Origin: Streptomyces sp. A 4/2 | GTDB taxonomy: Bacteria; Actinomycetota; Actinomycetes; Streptomycetales; Streptomycetaceae | Assembly (NCBI RefSeq): GCF_940670765.1 | Contig: NZ_CALNVW010000019.1 | Location: 124,001 to 188,000, forward strand | Length of the DNA stretch: 64,000 bases | Direction: 5' to 3' | Part shown: positions 7,703-16,631 of the stretch, one piece after another | Position numbering within the stretch: position 1 is the stretch's first letter | Layout of the letters: every line of letters starts with the position of its first letter | Translations under genes and position numbers: made by a program | Notes under the pieces: generated by a model | What the model was told of the DNA's origin: nothing | Database searches by the model: none | Seen by the model: only the letters and a program-made list of their open reading frames with translations

Positions 7703-9010
7703 ATGCCGTCCGGCACCGAGACGATGACCGCAGAAGAATCGCCGGTAGTCCAGTACTGTTCCGATCTCATACGGCTGGACACCACCGTGGGCCGCCGGTC
7801 CGAGAGGTCCGCGGCGGAGTACGTGGCCGCTCATCTCGCCGGAGCGGGTCTCACGCCCCTTCTCCTGGAAGGGGCGCCCGGAAGGACCAATGTGGTGGCC
7901 CGCATGGCCGGCCGTGAGCCGGACCTGCCACCACTTCTTCTCCACTGCCATCTCGACGTGGTGCCTGCGGACCCCGCTCCGTGGACCGTCCATCCCTTCT
8001 CCGGCGAAGTCATCGGCGGCCATGTCTGGGGCCGTGGGGCCGTCGACATGAAGGACATGGTGGCCATGACACTGGATGTGGTGACCACCCTGGCCGCCTC
8101 CGGGCGCAAACCTCGCCGCGATGTCGTTCTCGCCTTCGTCGCGGACGAGGAGGACGGCGGCACACACGGTGCCCAGTGGCTCGTCGAGCACCATCCGGAT
8201 CTCTTCGCCGACTGCGAGACAGCCATCGGCGAGGTGGGCGGATTCAGCGTGCCGTCTCCCCAGGGTTCGCTCTACCTGCTGGAGACCGCCCAGAAGGGCG
8301 CGTTCACACTGGAGCTGACCGCGCAGGGACTGGCCGGCCACGGCTCGATGCTCAACGACCGCAATGCCGTGCAGGTCCTGAGCAGGACCGTTGCCGCCAT
8401 CGCGGACCATCCCTTTCCGCTGCGCCTGATCGACACCACGAGGACCTTCCTGGAGCGCATCGGGGAGGCGTTCGGTATCGAGGAAGCGGCCCAGCACCCC
8501 GAGAAGGCCCTGGCCGCCCTGGGCATGGTGGGCCGCATTGTCGGTGCCACCCTCCGGCACACGGCGACTCCGGTGGTCATTCAGGCGGGCTCCGCCCCCA
8601 ACGTTGTTCCGTCCCGCGCCCGTGCACAGATCGACTGTCGTGCCGTGCCCGGCTTCGAGGACGAATTCCTGGCCGAACTGCGGCGCCTCATCCCGCCCGA
8701 GATCATCTGGAACACCGTTCCCCGGGGCTCCGGGCACGAGAACGCCATGGACACCGCGCTGACGGCCGTGGTGACGGATGCGCTGCTCGCCGAAGATCCC
8801 ACGGCCCAGGTCGTCCCCTTCTGCATGTCCTCGGCCACCGACGCACGCCACTTCTCCCGCCTCGGCCTCACCTGCTACGGCTTCGTCCCACTCCGGCTTC
8901 CGCCCGGCACCGACTTCGCCGCGATGTTCCATGGCGTCGACGAACGCGTTTCCGTCGATTCCCTGGTCTTCGGCAGCCGGGTGCTCGACCGGTTCCTCTC
9001 CGCCTTCTGA
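7703..9010 (+). CDS. M20-family metallopeptidase / amidohydrolase
   Basis: 435 aa, start at the ATG at 7703 (GGAG ten bases upstream; an alternative ATG at 7724). The di-zinc M20 motifs are complete: HCHLDVVP (His, Asp), GRGAVDMKD (bridging Asp), ADEEDGG (catalytic Glu and metal Glu), and a C-terminal metal His in MFHGVDERV. A typical dimerisation domain lies between. Relatives include ArgE/DapE deacylases and dipeptidases such as carboxypeptidase G2. It follows the Lrp gene by 52 bases and could deacylate a protected intermediate or cleave the product of the ATP-grasp ligase. Cytoplasmic, no signal peptide. Confidence 0.88.
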   Translation: MPSGTETMTAEESPVVQYCSDLIRLDTTVGRRSERSAAEYVAAHLAGAGLTPLLLEGAPGRTNVVARMAGREPDLPPLLLHCHLDVVPADPAPWTVHPFSGEVIGGHVWGRGAVDMKDMVAMTLDVVTTLAASGRKPRRDVVLAFVADEEDGGTHGAQWLVEHHPDLFADCETAIGEVGGFSVPSPQGSLYLLETAQKGAFTLELTAQGLAGHGSMLNDRNAVQVLSRTVAAIADHPFPLRLIDTTRTFLERIGEAFGIEEAAQHPEKALAALGMVGRIVGATLRHTATPVVIQAGSAPNVVPSRARAQIDCRAVPGFEDEFLAELRRLIPPEIIWNTVPRGSGHENAMDTALTAVVTDALLAEDPTAQVVPFCMSSATDARHFSRLGLTCYGFVPLRLPPGTDFAAMFHGVDERVSVDSLVFGSRVLDRFLSAF

Positions 9011-9029
9011 CCCGTGGTCCGGTGGGGGC

Positions 9030-9713
9030 TCAGCGCGCCGCCGCCGCCAGCAGCGCGGGCAGTTCGCGCATGTCGTCGAAGACGACGGTGGCCGGTCCTT
9101 CCAGGCGGGAGGCCGCGGTGAGGCCGCCGCAGTAGCCGAAGGCCCGCATCCCGGCGGCGCGGGCGGCCTGGACTCCGTACGCGCTGTCCTCGATCACCAC
9201 GCACCGCCCGGGTTCCACGCCCAGGGTGCGGGCCGCGTGCAGGAAGAGGTCGGGGGCGGGCTTGCCCCGGGGGACGTCGGAGGCGCTGAAGACGCGGTCC
9301 TCGAAGTGGGCGGACAGCTCGGTGATCTCCAGGTTGCGGCGGATACCGGGGTGGTCGCCGTTCGACGCCACGCAGGCAGGTGTGGTGAGCCCGCGCAGCA
9401 CCTCCGCGACGCCGTCGACAGCGGTCAGTTCGGCGTCGAAGGCGGCCCGGTACAGGTGGCTGTACTTCTTCTGCCAGCCCTTCTCCAGCCGCCGGCCGAG
9501 CCGTTCCTCCACGGCGGCGGTGTAGACCTCGTCGGACGAGCCCACGAAGCGCTCGATGATTTCGGCCTCGGTGAAGGGGCACCCCAGGTCCGCCGTGATG
9601 TGCGCGTCCACCTTGACGCATATGCGCTCGCTGTCCACCAGCGTGCCGTCACAGTCGAAGATCACGAGTTCAATGGGGTTCGGAGTCCTGTTCGGAGTCA
9701 TGATCGGCAGCAT
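9030..9713 (-). CDS. HAD-superfamily phosphatase (beta-phosphoglucomutase-like)
   Basis: 227 aa. HAD motifs in order: FDCDGTLVDSE (nucleophile Asp), VASNGD (motif II), GKPAPDLFL (motif III Lys) and VIEDSAYGVQAA (motif IV acid). A helical cap lies between motifs I and II, as in subfamily IA phosphatases and phosphoglucomutases such as YniC or DL-glycerol-3-phosphatase. No clear ribosome site precedes either ATG at 9713 or 9701. It is convergent with the M20 gene (19 bases apart) and is probably not part of that locus. Confidence 0.85.
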   Translation of the reverse strand: MLPIMTPNRTPNPIELVIFDCDGTLVDSERICVKVDAHITADLGCPFTEAEIIERFVGSSDEVYTAAVEERLGRRLEKGWQKKYSHLYRAAFDAELTAVDGVAEVLRGLTTPACVASNGDHPGIRRNLEITELSAHFEDRVFSASDVPRGKPAPDLFLHAARTLGVEPGRCVVIEDSAYGVQAARAAGMRAFGYCGGLTAASRLEGPATVVFDDMRELPALLAAAAR

Positions 9714-9891
9714 AGGGGGCGGTGGGGCGGCCGTGCCGGTCGATTCCCGTGGGGCGGGCGTAGGGCGGGCATGGGGCGGGCGGCTCCTGCGGGCCGGTCA
9801 ACTCCCTTGCCACGGAAGGCCGTCGACGGATACCGCGGCCCGGGTGCCGGTCGGCTGAGACAGGCGCCCGGGGCCGCGGATCCGCTGCGGG

Positions 9892-11823
9892 CTACTTCGG
9901 CGGTACGGACAGGTGGAGCGCCGCCGACGCCAGGCGCGGAGTGGTCCGGGCCTGGAGGATCCTGATCCGGATGCGGTCGGTGCTCACCGGCGCGGGCAGC
10001 GTCAGGATGCGGGCGTAGCCGATGGTGGTGCCGGTCGCGGTCTGCTGCCAGGCGGTGCCGGTCCAGATGTCGACCGCGAACTGTTCCACCTGCTGGCCCC
10101 GGGTGATGTCCTCACCGAGCCGGATGCGGTCGAAGGCGCCGGCCGCGGGCAGCTTCAGGGTGACGGCGCCGGTGGTGGCCGCGTGGGACGGCGACCAGGC
10201 GGTGGTGAGGCGCCCGTCGGTGAGGGTGCGCAGCACGGGGTCGCGGCGGCCTCGTCCGGCGGCGAGCAGGTCGGGGCCGTACGTCGCGGTGATGGCGTCG
10301 CCGAACCTGGTGAGGGAGTCGACGTCCGCCGCGGCGATGCGGCCGTCCTGGGCCGGCGGAACGTTCAGCAGGAGTACGGCGTTGCGGCCCACCGACTGCT
10401 CGTAGAGGGTGACCAGTTGCTGGGGTGTCTTGGGCTTCTGGTCCGCGTGGAAGAACCAGCCGGGGCGCAGCGAGACGTCCGCCTCGGCGGGGAACCACTG
10501 GAGGTACTCGATCCCGGGCGCGGTGATCTTCTCGCGGGAGCCGATGTCGGCGGCCTCGGGGCCGCCCGGGATCAGTCCTTCGCCGTGTGCGGTGTGGGGG
10601 TCGGCGGTGGCGGGGGTGACGCTCCACTCCGTGGTGCGGGCCACCCCGCTCTCGTTGCCGACCCAGCGGGTCCCCTGCGGGCCCGCGAAGGTGACGGTGT
10701 CCGGGGAGAGCGCGTGGATGAGCCGGAACCAGGCGGTGAAGTCGTACTTCTCGGTGATCCCCGCGTCGGTCCAGGGGTTGGCGCCATCGAGCCACAGTTC
10801 GTCGATGGGGCCGTACTGGGTGAACAGTTCGTAGATCTGGTTCAGGTAGTACGCGTTGTAGTCGTCGGCCTGCACCGTGAAGGACGGGATCCGGTGTGCG
10901 GCCAGCGCGGCGGCCCGGTCGTCGTCGGGGACCAGGGTGGGGATCGTGCGGCTGACGATGCTGCTCCCGCTGCCGTAGCGGCCCTGGCCGCCGGGGGCGC
11001 GGTCGCCGTCGTCCACGGTGGCCTGTTCCTCGATGCTGAGCCACTGCCCCGAGGCCTGCTTCGCGCGGATCTTCTCGACGTACTGCGCGTGCCAGGCGTG
11101 CGGCTGCTCGGAGCCGTCGGCGGGGGAGAGGTACACGCCCACCTTGAGACCGGCCCGGCGGGCGGCCTTGAGGTAGGTGCCGAGGACGTCTCCCTGCGGG
11201 TTGTTGCACCCGGCGTTCCGGGCCCGCCAGTACGCGGCCGGGTCGTCGGTGCGGTGGGCCTCGGCCTCGGCGCGGGCCTTGGTGGTGGCGTCGCGTTCGG
11301 CGTCGGAGCAGCCGTCGGTACGGATCCACCAGGGGCTGGCGATCACCGAGTGGTTGGTGTAGCGGGTCGGGAAGAGGACGAAGCCGTCGTGGTGCTTGGC
11401 CGTGAACATCACCTGCCGGGCGCCCGCCGCCTTGTAGGCGCGCATCCACTGGTCGGCGTCCATGCCGGAAGGGTCGAAGGTCGCCTCGTCCTCGGCGCCG
11501 GAGCCCCACTCGCGGTCGGTGAAGGTGTTCATGCCGAAGTGCGTGAAGGCGGTCACCTCCCGCTGCTGCCAGGCGACTTGAGAGGGGCGTGGCACGACGT
11601 GGGCGGCCTTGCGGACGATGATGTCCGGGGTGTCGGACGCGTTGATCGCGATCTGCGATGCGGAAGTAATCCGATCTTTGCCGAGCGGGAGGCCGCTGGG
11701 GCTGCCCTTCGCCGAGGAGGCGGTCGCGGGTGCGGCGACTGCGGGTGCGGCGGCGAGGAGCGGCAGCGAAGCCGCGCCTACTCCCAGGGCCAGTACGGTT
11801 CGTCGCCCGACAGGCGTTCCCAT
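9892..11823 (-). CDS. Tat-exported alpha-L-fucosidase (GH29) with C-terminal discoidin-like domain
   Basis: 643 aa, start at 11823 behind AAGGAGC. The N-terminus is a twin-arginine signal (GRRTVLALG...) cut near AVAAPA. The GH29 barrel includes AFTHFGMNTF, VMFTAKHHDGFVLFPTRYTNHS and DELWLDGANPW, where the Asp is in the nucleophile position. The last 120 or so residues look like an F5/8-type discoidin/CBM32 module. Expected role: extracellular removal of alpha-L-fucose from plant, host or fungal glycans. It is transcribed alone, 370 bases after the preceding gene. Confidence 0.92.
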   Translation of the reverse strand: MGTPVGRRTVLALGVGAASLPLLAAAPAVAAPATASSAKGSPSGLPLGKDRITSASQIAINASDTPDIIVRKAAHVVPRPSQVAWQQREVTAFTHFGMNTFTDREWGSGAEDEATFDPSGMDADQWMRAYKAAGARQVMFTAKHHDGFVLFPTRYTNHSVIASPWWIRTDGCSDAERDATTKARAEAEAHRTDDPAAYWRARNAGCNNPQGDVLGTYLKAARRAGLKVGVYLSPADGSEQPHAWHAQYVEKIRAKQASGQWLSIEEQATVDDGDRAPGGQGRYGSGSSIVSRTIPTLVPDDDRAAALAAHRIPSFTVQADDYNAYYLNQIYELFTQYGPIDELWLDGANPWTDAGITEKYDFTAWFRLIHALSPDTVTFAGPQGTRWVGNESGVARTTEWSVTPATADPHTAHGEGLIPGGPEAADIGSREKITAPGIEYLQWFPAEADVSLRPGWFFHADQKPKTPQQLVTLYEQSVGRNAVLLLNVPPAQDGRIAAADVDSLTRFGDAITATYGPDLLAAGRGRRDPVLRTLTDGRLTTAWSPSHAATTGAVTLKLPAAGAFDRIRLGEDITRGQQVEQFAVDIWTGTAWQQTATGTTIGYARILTLPAPVSTDRIRIRILQARTTPRLASAALHLSVPPK

Positions 11824-12000
11824 GAATGCTCCTTCGGTCCGTGGACGCAGAGTGCAACGAATGGTCCGACAAGGGCTGACAAGGGATCTGTCAGGACCTG
11901 GCAGGACCTGACGAAGGCCTGGAAAATGGTCTAGACATCCAATGTCTGCCCGGCAGCAGTCTGATGGGCGTCCAGTGGCCCTGACAAGGGTTCGTATCGG

Positions 12001-12096
12001 AAGTTCCGTACGGCGGAGGTTCTGTACGGCGGAAGTTCCGTACGGCGGGAGTTCTGGACGGCGGAAGTTCCGTACGGCGGGAGCCCCGCACCGCGG
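12001..12096 (+). repeat. 16-bp tandem repeat, about 6 copies
   Basis: Direct tandem array of a 16-bp unit AAGTTCCGTACGGCGG at 12001, 12017, 12033, 12049 and 12065, with a degenerate sixth at 12081. It lies in the upstream region of the fucosidase gene (11824-12194). The GTACGG core also recurs in the terminator at 12145 and in the 14-bp array near 31 kb. Confidence 0.9.
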
Positions 12097-12144
12097 GCAC
12101 GCGTACGGCCGACAGCCCCGCACCGCGAGCACCGCGTACGCCGA

Positions 12145-12176
12145 GGGCCCCGTACGGAAGGTTCCGTACGGGGCCC
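12145..12176 (-). terminator. Terminator hairpin after the repeat-rich membrane protein gene
   Basis: Perfect 15-bp inverted repeat GGGCCCCGTACGGAA / TTCCGTACGGGGCCC with a 2-base centre, 18 bases beyond the stop of the 12195-14156 gene. No U-tract. Confidence 0.7.
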
Positions 12177-12194
12177 GTTGCGCGCGGCGGTCGG

Positions 12195-14156
12195 TCAGGA
12201 CGTGTAGCCCGAACCGATGCCGCTGACCACGTACGCGCACTCCGTGTACGAGTAGCCCGGCCGGATCTTGGCCGTGCTGCCGCCGGAGCTGGTGGTCGAG
12301 TTGTCCAGGGACTTGTGCAGGAAGTACGTGGTGCCCGGCGGGAGGTAGATCGTCTTCTTCGGGTAACTCTTGTTCGCCTTGCACGCGGAGAGCTGGGCCA
12401 GCGAGTCGCTGGAGTACCTCGAACAGCCCTTGCACGCCTTGAGCTTGAAGCTGCCGGTGACCGGCCCGGTGTAGAGGATCTCGACCTCGTCGGGGCTGTC
12501 GTTGCTGACGGTGACGGAGAGGCTGCCGCCGGTCGACATCGAGGGCAGGTGCTTGCCGGCCGCGGCGTTGGTCTTGGCGATCTCGGCGGCGATGGCGATC
12601 TTCTGCGCGTGGGCCCGGTTCTTGTCGTGCGGGTAGGCGCTGGTGAAGCCGTTCAGTGTGGTGAGCGACCCGTCGAAGTCACCGCTCTTGTACTGGTCCA
12701 CCCCGCAGGCGTACGTCCCGGACTGCACCTTCTTCTCGGCGGTGGCGGCGTCCTTGCTCAGGGCGTCGGTCAGCGAGGCGTCCACCCCCGCCTCCTTGCC
12801 GGGCAGGCCCACGGCCTGGCCCTTGAGGATCTTCAGCCGCTCGTTGGCCGCGCACGGCTTGTCGCCCCCGAGGGCCTTCCCGGCCTTGTCGATCTCGGCG
12901 CTGACGGCCGGTTCCACCTGGGCGGCCTGCTTCGACGCGGGGAACGTGGTGAGCAGTTCGCCGAGGTTCCCGGTCGGGGACACCACGTCCTTGCCGGTGC
13001 CGAGGCCGGTGATCCCGCACGCGTAGAGCGAGGTGGCGAGCCGGTCGTCCGGCCAGCCCGCCAGCGAGCCCAGCCGCTGCTTGCCGAAGGTGTCGGGCAC
13101 CGTACGGAGGTACTTCAGCGGGGCTATGGCGTCGCAGTACTCTTTCTCGCCGAACGGGGTGCCGACCGCCTCGTAGTACGTCCTGAGGCTGGCCGGGACG
13201 CGCTTGGCCGCCCGGGAGCCCGGGTGGGCGGCGTCCAGGTCGTGGTACGTGGACAGCGCCTTGCGGTAGTCGGACTCCGAGGTGGCGAACGGCTCGCCCT
13301 TGGCCGCGGTGACCAGCTGGTCCGCCTTGTCCAGCCGGTCCAGCAGCATCTTCTGGGTGGCCTCGTCCCGCGCCCCGTCGTACAGGACGGCCCCGCCGAC
13401 GGGTGCGGCGAGCAGGACCAGACCGAGCACGATCGCCACCGGGCTCTGCGGCGGCCAGGACAGCGGGGTGCGCAGACCGCGGTACGCGCCGTGGGCGGCT
13501 GCCGCCACCAGGAGGACGAGGTAGCCGACGAGGACACCGCCCGGGACGCCGTCCGGGTCGGCGGGCAGGGCGATCACCAGCAGAGCGACGGTCGCGAGCA
13601 GACACCCGGCGAGCGGGATCCAGCGGCGCACGAGGAGGTAACCGAGCCCGAGACCGGTGAGGTTGAGCAGGGCCACGGCTATCGCCCGCAGCGGGTCGGC
13701 GGGGCCGAGCGGGACAGGGGGAGGCGGGGGAGCGGCGGGCGGGAAGGACGGCATCGGCGGCGGTGCGCCGAATCCGCCGGACCCGCCGGGGGTGTCCGGG
13801 CCGCTCGGTGCGCCGAATCCGCCGGGGGCGCCGGTGCTGCCGTATCCACCGGTGCTGCCGTACTCACCGGAGCCGCTGTATCCACCGGAGTCGCCGGATC
13901 CGCCCGGGGCGCCCGGTGCGCCGAAGGGCCCGGGGGCCGCCGGTGCACCGAAGCCGACCGGCGGCCCGAACCCGCCCTGCACGCCAGGCGCGTCCGGTGT
14001 GCCGTGCACGCCCTGTGTGCCTGCTGCGGCCCCTGTCTCCCTTGTTTCCGCTGCGTTCCCTGCGTTCCCTCTGCCGTCTCCGGTGTCTCCGGTGTCTCTG
14101 CCGTCTCCGGCGGCTCTTCCCCCTGCGTCCTGCTGGTCCTGCTGGTCCTCAGACAT
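12195..14156 (-). CDS. Large membrane protein with Gly/Pro-rich N-terminus and extracellular domain
   Basis: 653 aa, ATG at 14156 behind GGGGGAG. Residues 1-155 are low-complexity Gly/Pro/Ala (GFGAP, GGYGSTGAPG) and probably cytoplasmic. Residues 160-265 contain about four membrane helices. The remainder is a helical outside domain with paired cysteines (EYCDA, YACGI, YACGV, KACKGCSRY, ECAYVV) and tetratricopeptide-like helices (DFDGSLTTLNGFTSAYP). I do not recognise a named family; actinobacterial proteins with a GFGAP-type N-terminus and a membrane core are frequent. Function unknown. Confidence 0.75.
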   Translation of the reverse strand: MSEDQQDQQDAGGRAAGDGRDTGDTGDGRGNAGNAAETRETGAAAGTQGVHGTPDAPGVQGGFGPPVGFGAPAAPGPFGAPGAPGGSGDSGGYSGSGEYGSTGGYGSTGAPGGFGAPSGPDTPGGSGGFGAPPPMPSFPPAAPPPPPVPLGPADPLRAIAVALLNLTGLGLGYLLVRRWIPLAGCLLATVALLVIALPADPDGVPGGVLVGYLVLLVAAAAHGAYRGLRTPLSWPPQSPVAIVLGLVLLAAPVGGAVLYDGARDEATQKMLLDRLDKADQLVTAAKGEPFATSESDYRKALSTYHDLDAAHPGSRAAKRVPASLRTYYEAVGTPFGEKEYCDAIAPLKYLRTVPDTFGKQRLGSLAGWPDDRLATSLYACGITGLGTGKDVVSPTGNLGELLTTFPASKQAAQVEPAVSAEIDKAGKALGGDKPCAANERLKILKGQAVGLPGKEAGVDASLTDALSKDAATAEKKVQSGTYACGVDQYKSGDFDGSLTTLNGFTSAYPHDKNRAHAQKIAIAAEIAKTNAAAGKHLPSMSTGGSLSVTVSNDSPDEVEILYTGPVTGSFKLKACKGCSRYSSDSLAQLSACKANKSYPKKTIYLPPGTTYFLHKSLDNSTTSSGGSTAKIRPGYSYTECAYVVSGIGSGYTS

Positions 14157-14315
14157 GGCGACTCCCCCGGCCGTCGGACGCCAACGGCGCCCTTCCCCGT
14201 ACGGTCTCTCGTGGTGGTTGGTTCCCGTGCTGTGTGTCTACCACGGGCCGGGTACCGACGAACTCCCGATTACGGCCCGTGGCACGGGACTTGGACCGCC
14301 GGAAGCCCCAGCGGT

Positions 14316-14359
14316 CACCGGGATCACCGGGATCACCGGGATCACCGGGATCACCGGGG
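14316..14359 (+). repeat. 9-bp tandem repeat (CACCGGGAT) x4-5
   Basis: Four exact copies of CACCGGGAT starting at 14316 plus a fifth imperfect one, in the 252-base space between the membrane protein gene and the end of the FAD oxidoreductase gene. Nothing else was seen in that space. Confidence 0.85.
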
Positions 14360-14408
14360 CAACCAGCGGCCCCCGGTGGCCCCGGCGCCCCCTCGACGTA
14401 CGTACCCC

Positions 14409-15806
14409 TCAGCGTCCCGAGATCCGGTCCGCGAGCGCGGCGATGCGGTGGGTGTCCTTGCCGCGCGCGGTGAGTTCACGCCGGTCCGCCGCCCGGTACG
14501 CCCGGTACATCCCGTGCACGCCCAGCCAGCGCAGCGGCTCCGGCTCCCACTTGCGGACCTTGTGGTTCACCCAGGGCAGCGTGGTGAGATCGGTCGGTCC
14601 CGCCTGGCCGGAGTCCTGCTGGATGAGGTCGCGCAGGGTGCGGGCGGCGAGGTTGGCGGTGGCGACGCCCGAACCGACGTAGCCGCCCGCCCAGCCGAGG
14701 CCCGTCGAGCGGTCCAGCGCGACGGTCGCGCACCAGTCGCGCGGCACGCCCAGCACCCCGGACCAGGCGTGGTCGATCCGTACGCCCGCCGTGGTGGGGA
14801 AGAAGCGGACCAGGATCTCGCGGAGCGCCTCGATGGTGGCGGGCTCGGTGTGTCCCGCGTTGTCGGCGGTGGCCGCGCGGGAGCCGAACCGGTACGGGAC
14901 GCCGCGTCCGCCGAGCGCGATCCGGCCGTCGGCGGTGCGCTGCGCGTACATGTACGCGTGCGCCATGTCGCCGAGCGTCTCGCCGCCGTCCCAGCCGATG
15001 GTGTCCCAGACGGACTGCGGCAGCGGTTCGGTGGCGATCATGGAGGAGTTCATCGGCAGCCAGGTGCGCCGGTCGCCCTTGAGCGCGGCCGTGAATCCCT
15101 CGGTGCAGCGCAGCACGTAGGGGGCGCGGACCGTTCCGTACGGGGTGACCGCGTGCTTGGGCCTGATCTCGGTGACCGGTGTCGACTCGTGGATGGTGAC
15201 GCCGAGCGCCTCCACGGTCTCGGCCAGCCCCTTGACCAGCTTCGCCGGGTGCAGCCGCGCGCCGTGCGGGGACCAGGTGGAGCCGACGGCGCCGGTCACC
15301 CGGATGCGTTCGGCGGTCTCCCGGGCGCCGCGCAGCACGCGATCGGTCTCGCCGAACGCGATCTCCACCGAGTGGAAGTCCTTGAGGCGCTGCAACTGGG
15401 CCGGGGTGTGCGCGACTTCGAGGACGCCGCCCTGGTGGATGTCGGCGTCGATGGACTCGTCCGCCGCTGTCCTGACGACTTCGGTGACGGTCTCGTTCAT
15501 GGCCTGCTGGAGGCGGACGGCGGCTTCGTGGCCGTGCAGTTTCGCGTAACGGTCGCGGCCCGCGATGCCGTTGTAGAGCCAGCCGCCGTTGCGGCCGGAC
15601 GCGCCGTAGCCGCAGAACCGGGCTTCCAGGACGGTGATGTCGAGGAACGGGACGGCCTTCTTGAGGTAGTACGCCGTCCAGAGCCCGGTGTACCCGCCGC
15701 CGACGATCACCACGTCCGCGCTGGTGTCGCCGGGCAGCGGCTCCCGTGCGAGGGGGGTGCCCTGGTCCGCGTACCAGAACGATATGCCGCCGTTGACAGT
15801 GCTCAT
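14409..15806 (-). CDS. DadA/DAO-type FAD-dependent amine/amino acid oxidoreductase
   Basis: 465 aa. The N-terminal FAD motif VVIVGGGYTGLWTAYYL (residues 32-48) is followed by GASGRNGGWL, typical of the PuuB/OrdL gamma-glutamylputrescine oxidase branch of the DAO family, and by a C-terminal GLGWAGGYVGSGVATANLAAR that closes the flavin site. The enzyme likely oxidises an amine or amino acid to imine with O2 or another acceptor. No polyamine catabolic neighbours are visible, so the substrate is open. The start at 15806 is supported by alignment of the FAD motif, not by a clear ribosome site. Confidence 0.87.
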   Translation of the reverse strand: MSTVNGGISFWYADQGTPLAREPLPGDTSADVVIVGGGYTGLWTAYYLKKAVPFLDITVLEARFCGYGASGRNGGWLYNGIAGRDRYAKLHGHEAAVRLQQAMNETVTEVVRTAADESIDADIHQGGVLEVAHTPAQLQRLKDFHSVEIAFGETDRVLRGARETAERIRVTGAVGSTWSPHGARLHPAKLVKGLAETVEALGVTIHESTPVTEIRPKHAVTPYGTVRAPYVLRCTEGFTAALKGDRRTWLPMNSSMIATEPLPQSVWDTIGWDGGETLGDMAHAYMYAQRTADGRIALGGRGVPYRFGSRAATADNAGHTEPATIEALREILVRFFPTTAGVRIDHAWSGVLGVPRDWCATVALDRSTGLGWAGGYVGSGVATANLAARTLRDLIQQDSGQAGPTDLTTLPWVNHKVRKWEPEPLRWLGVHGMYRAYRAADRRELTARGKDTHRIAALADRISGR

Positions 15807-15851
15807 GGTCTCTCTGCCTTCTGAACCGGCCTGCTGGACCGGTCTGTTCGT

Positions 15852-16541
15852 TCAGGGCCGTCCGGTGTCCCGTCGGCGGTTGCCGGGAGCGTAGCGCCGG
15901 ACCCGGGTGAGCAGACTCATCGGGTTCCACGGCGCCCCGCCCCGGCCCCGGGTGAGCGGGTAGCAGGCCAGGCCGATGAGCACGGCGACGAAGTGACCCA
16001 GGTCGGTGAAGGTGCGGCCGGTGATCAGCGGGGTGCCGTAGACGACGAGAACCCCGGCCAGGTAGAGGTACCGCCAGGGCGGCGCGATCCGGTACGTCAG
16101 TACGGCGACGACCCCGGCCAGCGCGTAACTCACCCCCACATCGAGGGTGTGGACGGCCGATTCGGGTGCTCGGTCGTGATGGATGCCCCACAGCAGGGCG
16201 CCCTCGCTGATGAACGAGGCGAGGACGTGCGCCAGGACGACCACGGCCAGCCACCGCACGGTGCCGAGCCAGCGTTCGGCCTGGGCGTGGAAGACGGTGT
16301 AGAGCACGGCGTACGGGAGCCAGCTGCCGCCGTCGATGTACATCGCGCTCTGGAACAGCACCCGGACCGGATGGGTGGACAGCTCATGGATGTTGGTGGA
16401 GCGCCTGTAGAGGAAGTGTCTCTCGAACCGGGGTGACATCTGGTGCAGGGCGATGGTGGTGAAGAAGAGGACCAGGAGCCAGAGGTAGGTGCCCGGGGCG
16501 CTGCGGATGTACGCGAGGACGGCGTGGAGGGCGCGCTTCAT
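15852..16541 (-). CDS. Rhomboid-like integral membrane protein
   Basis: 229 aa with about six membrane helices. GVSYALAG near residue 137 resembles the rhomboid GxSx nucleophile motif, and DLGHFVAVLIGL near residue 184 could supply the catalytic His, so it matches the actinobacterial rhomboid-like family rather than a canonical GASG rhomboid. If active it would be an intramembrane serine protease; pseudoprotease status cannot be excluded. It is divergent from the kinase gene at 16632. The start at 16541 has only a weak ribosome site. Confidence 0.7.
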   Translation of the reverse strand: MKRALHAVLAYIRSAPGTYLWLLVLFFTTIALHQMSPRFERHFLYRRSTNIHELSTHPVRVLFQSAMYIDGGSWLPYAVLYTVFHAQAERWLGTVRWLAVVVLAHVLASFISEGALLWGIHHDRAPESAVHTLDVGVSYALAGVVAVLTYRIAPPWRYLYLAGVLVVYGTPLITGRTFTDLGHFVAVLIGLACYPLTRGRGGAPWNPMSLLTRVRRYAPGNRRRDTGRP

Positions 16542-16631
16542 GGGCTGATTGTGCGGGTCTGCCCTCCGTAGGGTGGAGGTCACCGCGCCGGGGGACGCGC
16601 GGGGGAAGGGCAGCGAGCGGGAGGGGACGTC

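Noticed and set aside
12001..12096. Possible CRISPR or iteron origin
   Set aside because: Contiguous 16-bp units without spacers and no replication gene nearby; kept as a tandem repeat only.
12315..15824. A 1169-codon plus-strand open frame across the membrane protein and FAD oxidoreductase genes
   Set aside because: Antisense shadow of two well-supported minus-strand genes; composition is Arg/Gly/Val/Ala-rich with no domain.
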